Shown piece by piece: positions 47,751 through 47,952 of a DNA stretch of 47,952 nucleotides (within the stretch, counting starts at the first letter, position 1; each line of letters begins with the position of its first letter). A program made the translations under genes and the position numbers. The stretch is from Nitrospinales bacterium (GTDB taxonomy: Bacteria > Nitrospinota_A > UBA7883 > JACRGQ01): positions 1-47,952 of the forward strand of contig JAHFEJ010000013.1 of assembly GCA_023248535.1 (NCBI GenBank), read 5' to 3'. A model generated the notes under the pieces. It had not been told where the DNA came from, ran no database searches, and saw nothing but the letters and a program-made list of their open reading frames with translations.

Positions 47751-47952
47751 TCACGCGGTCAGCAGGCAGGCGTGGACGCTCATTCCCGCGCCGTAGACCA
47801 GGCAGAGGCACCGCTCACCCGGTGCGGCTTTGGGCAGCACATTTTCCAGGATGAACCAGACTGTTGCGGAAGAGAGGTTTCCTACATCCGCCAGCACCAT
47901 GCGGCTGGCCGTCATCGCTTTTTCATCCAGCTTCAGTTTATCGCGTACCGAG
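47751..47952 (-). CDS. Type III polyketide synthase (chalcone synthase-like), 3' end only
   Basis: Only the last 66 codons are inside the window. They read ADVGNLSSATVWFILENVLP, matching the GN(M/L)SSAT catalytic-Asn region of chalcone synthase-like and alkylresorcinol synthases, then YGAGMSVHACLLTA and TGA. KAS III is the alternative, but GNLSSATV...FILE fits type III PKS better. It is convergent with gyrB, and its diverged 3' end recurs at 46087-46129. Bases 47585-47750 hold the promoter region of the phosphatase and no gene. Confidence 0.85.
   Translation of the reverse strand, partial: SVRDKLKLDEKAMTASRMVLADVGNLSSATVWFILENVLPKAAPGERCLCLVYGAGMSVHACLLTA

Overview
The window is a 48 kb piece of a chromosome of about 57 to 60 percent GC from a Gram-negative bacterium. 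Signs of this are a TPR-AMIN-amidase_3 cell-wall hydrolase, a YfgM-like membrane TPR protein, a periplasmic rhodanese, an rpsP-khpA-rimM-trmD-rplS operon in which TrmD carries a second SPOUT-type methyltransferase domain, and DsrE/TusA sulfur-relay genes. Together these suggest a deltaproteobacterium-like or Nitrospinota-like lineage. No rRNA is present, so the placement is an inference. The dnaA-gyrB pair with DnaA boxes, plus parAB with two parS sites 14 kb away, shows that this is the replication-origin region.

Layout. 0-16 kb is mostly housekeeping: the end of an NHL beta-propeller protein, the amidase, ffh and the ribosomal operon, lexA, a [2Fe-2S] protein with dgt, an RlmI-type methyltransferase, a periplasmic rhodanese, a sigma-54-driven zinc-ribbon microprotein, and a PHP phosphoesterase with a TPR membrane protein. 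16-24 kb on the minus strand holds trpE, an AvaI/BsoBI-type restriction-modification pair of lower GC, and uvrA-truA. At 24-28 kb are a fused IspH-UbiA protein, parS/parAB and an SDR. 28-33 kb is a minus-strand sulfur-transfer operon (thrC, MoaD/CysO-like carrier, MoeB-like activator, two DsrE proteins, cysM-type synthase, TusB-like, TusA).

33.5-40.5 kb is the most notable part: one compact operon for a bacterial microcompartment. It encodes an RpiR/SIS regulator, a CsoS1D-like BMC-T, a BMC-H, three BMC-P vertex proteins, a PduT-like BMC-T with its iron-sulfur cysteine, a CoA-acylating aldehyde dehydrogenase, a PduS/RnfC-like flavo-iron-sulfur protein, and a class II aldolase with a cysteine-rich tail and a probable encapsulation helix. 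The inferred chemistry is: sugar 1-phosphate is cleaved by the aldolase to DHAP plus an aldehyde, the aldehyde is oxidised to acyl-CoA, and PduS and PduT carry electrons out through the shell. No phosphotransacylase, alcohol dehydrogenase or sugar kinase is encoded here. The operon abuts an origin-like DnaA-box pair and an Rrf2-dnaA operon.

At 45-48 kb, downstream of gyrB, a SEC-C/HEAT-like gene and a PAS-SpoIIE phosphatase gene are separated by a scar. The scar joins a diverged 3' end of a type III polyketide synthase gene to a second copy of the gyrB 3' end, which suggests two versions of a variable locus recombined in tandem.

Intergenic DNA in the first 26 kb is unusually structured. There are eight copies of an ACAGAG-type inverted repeat and several trains of short perfect hairpins; neither occurs in the second half. 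At least six genes have a recognisable -35/-10 pair whose -10 ends 6 to 8 bases before the ATG, with no Shine-Dalgarno sequence, so leaderless transcription appears common here.
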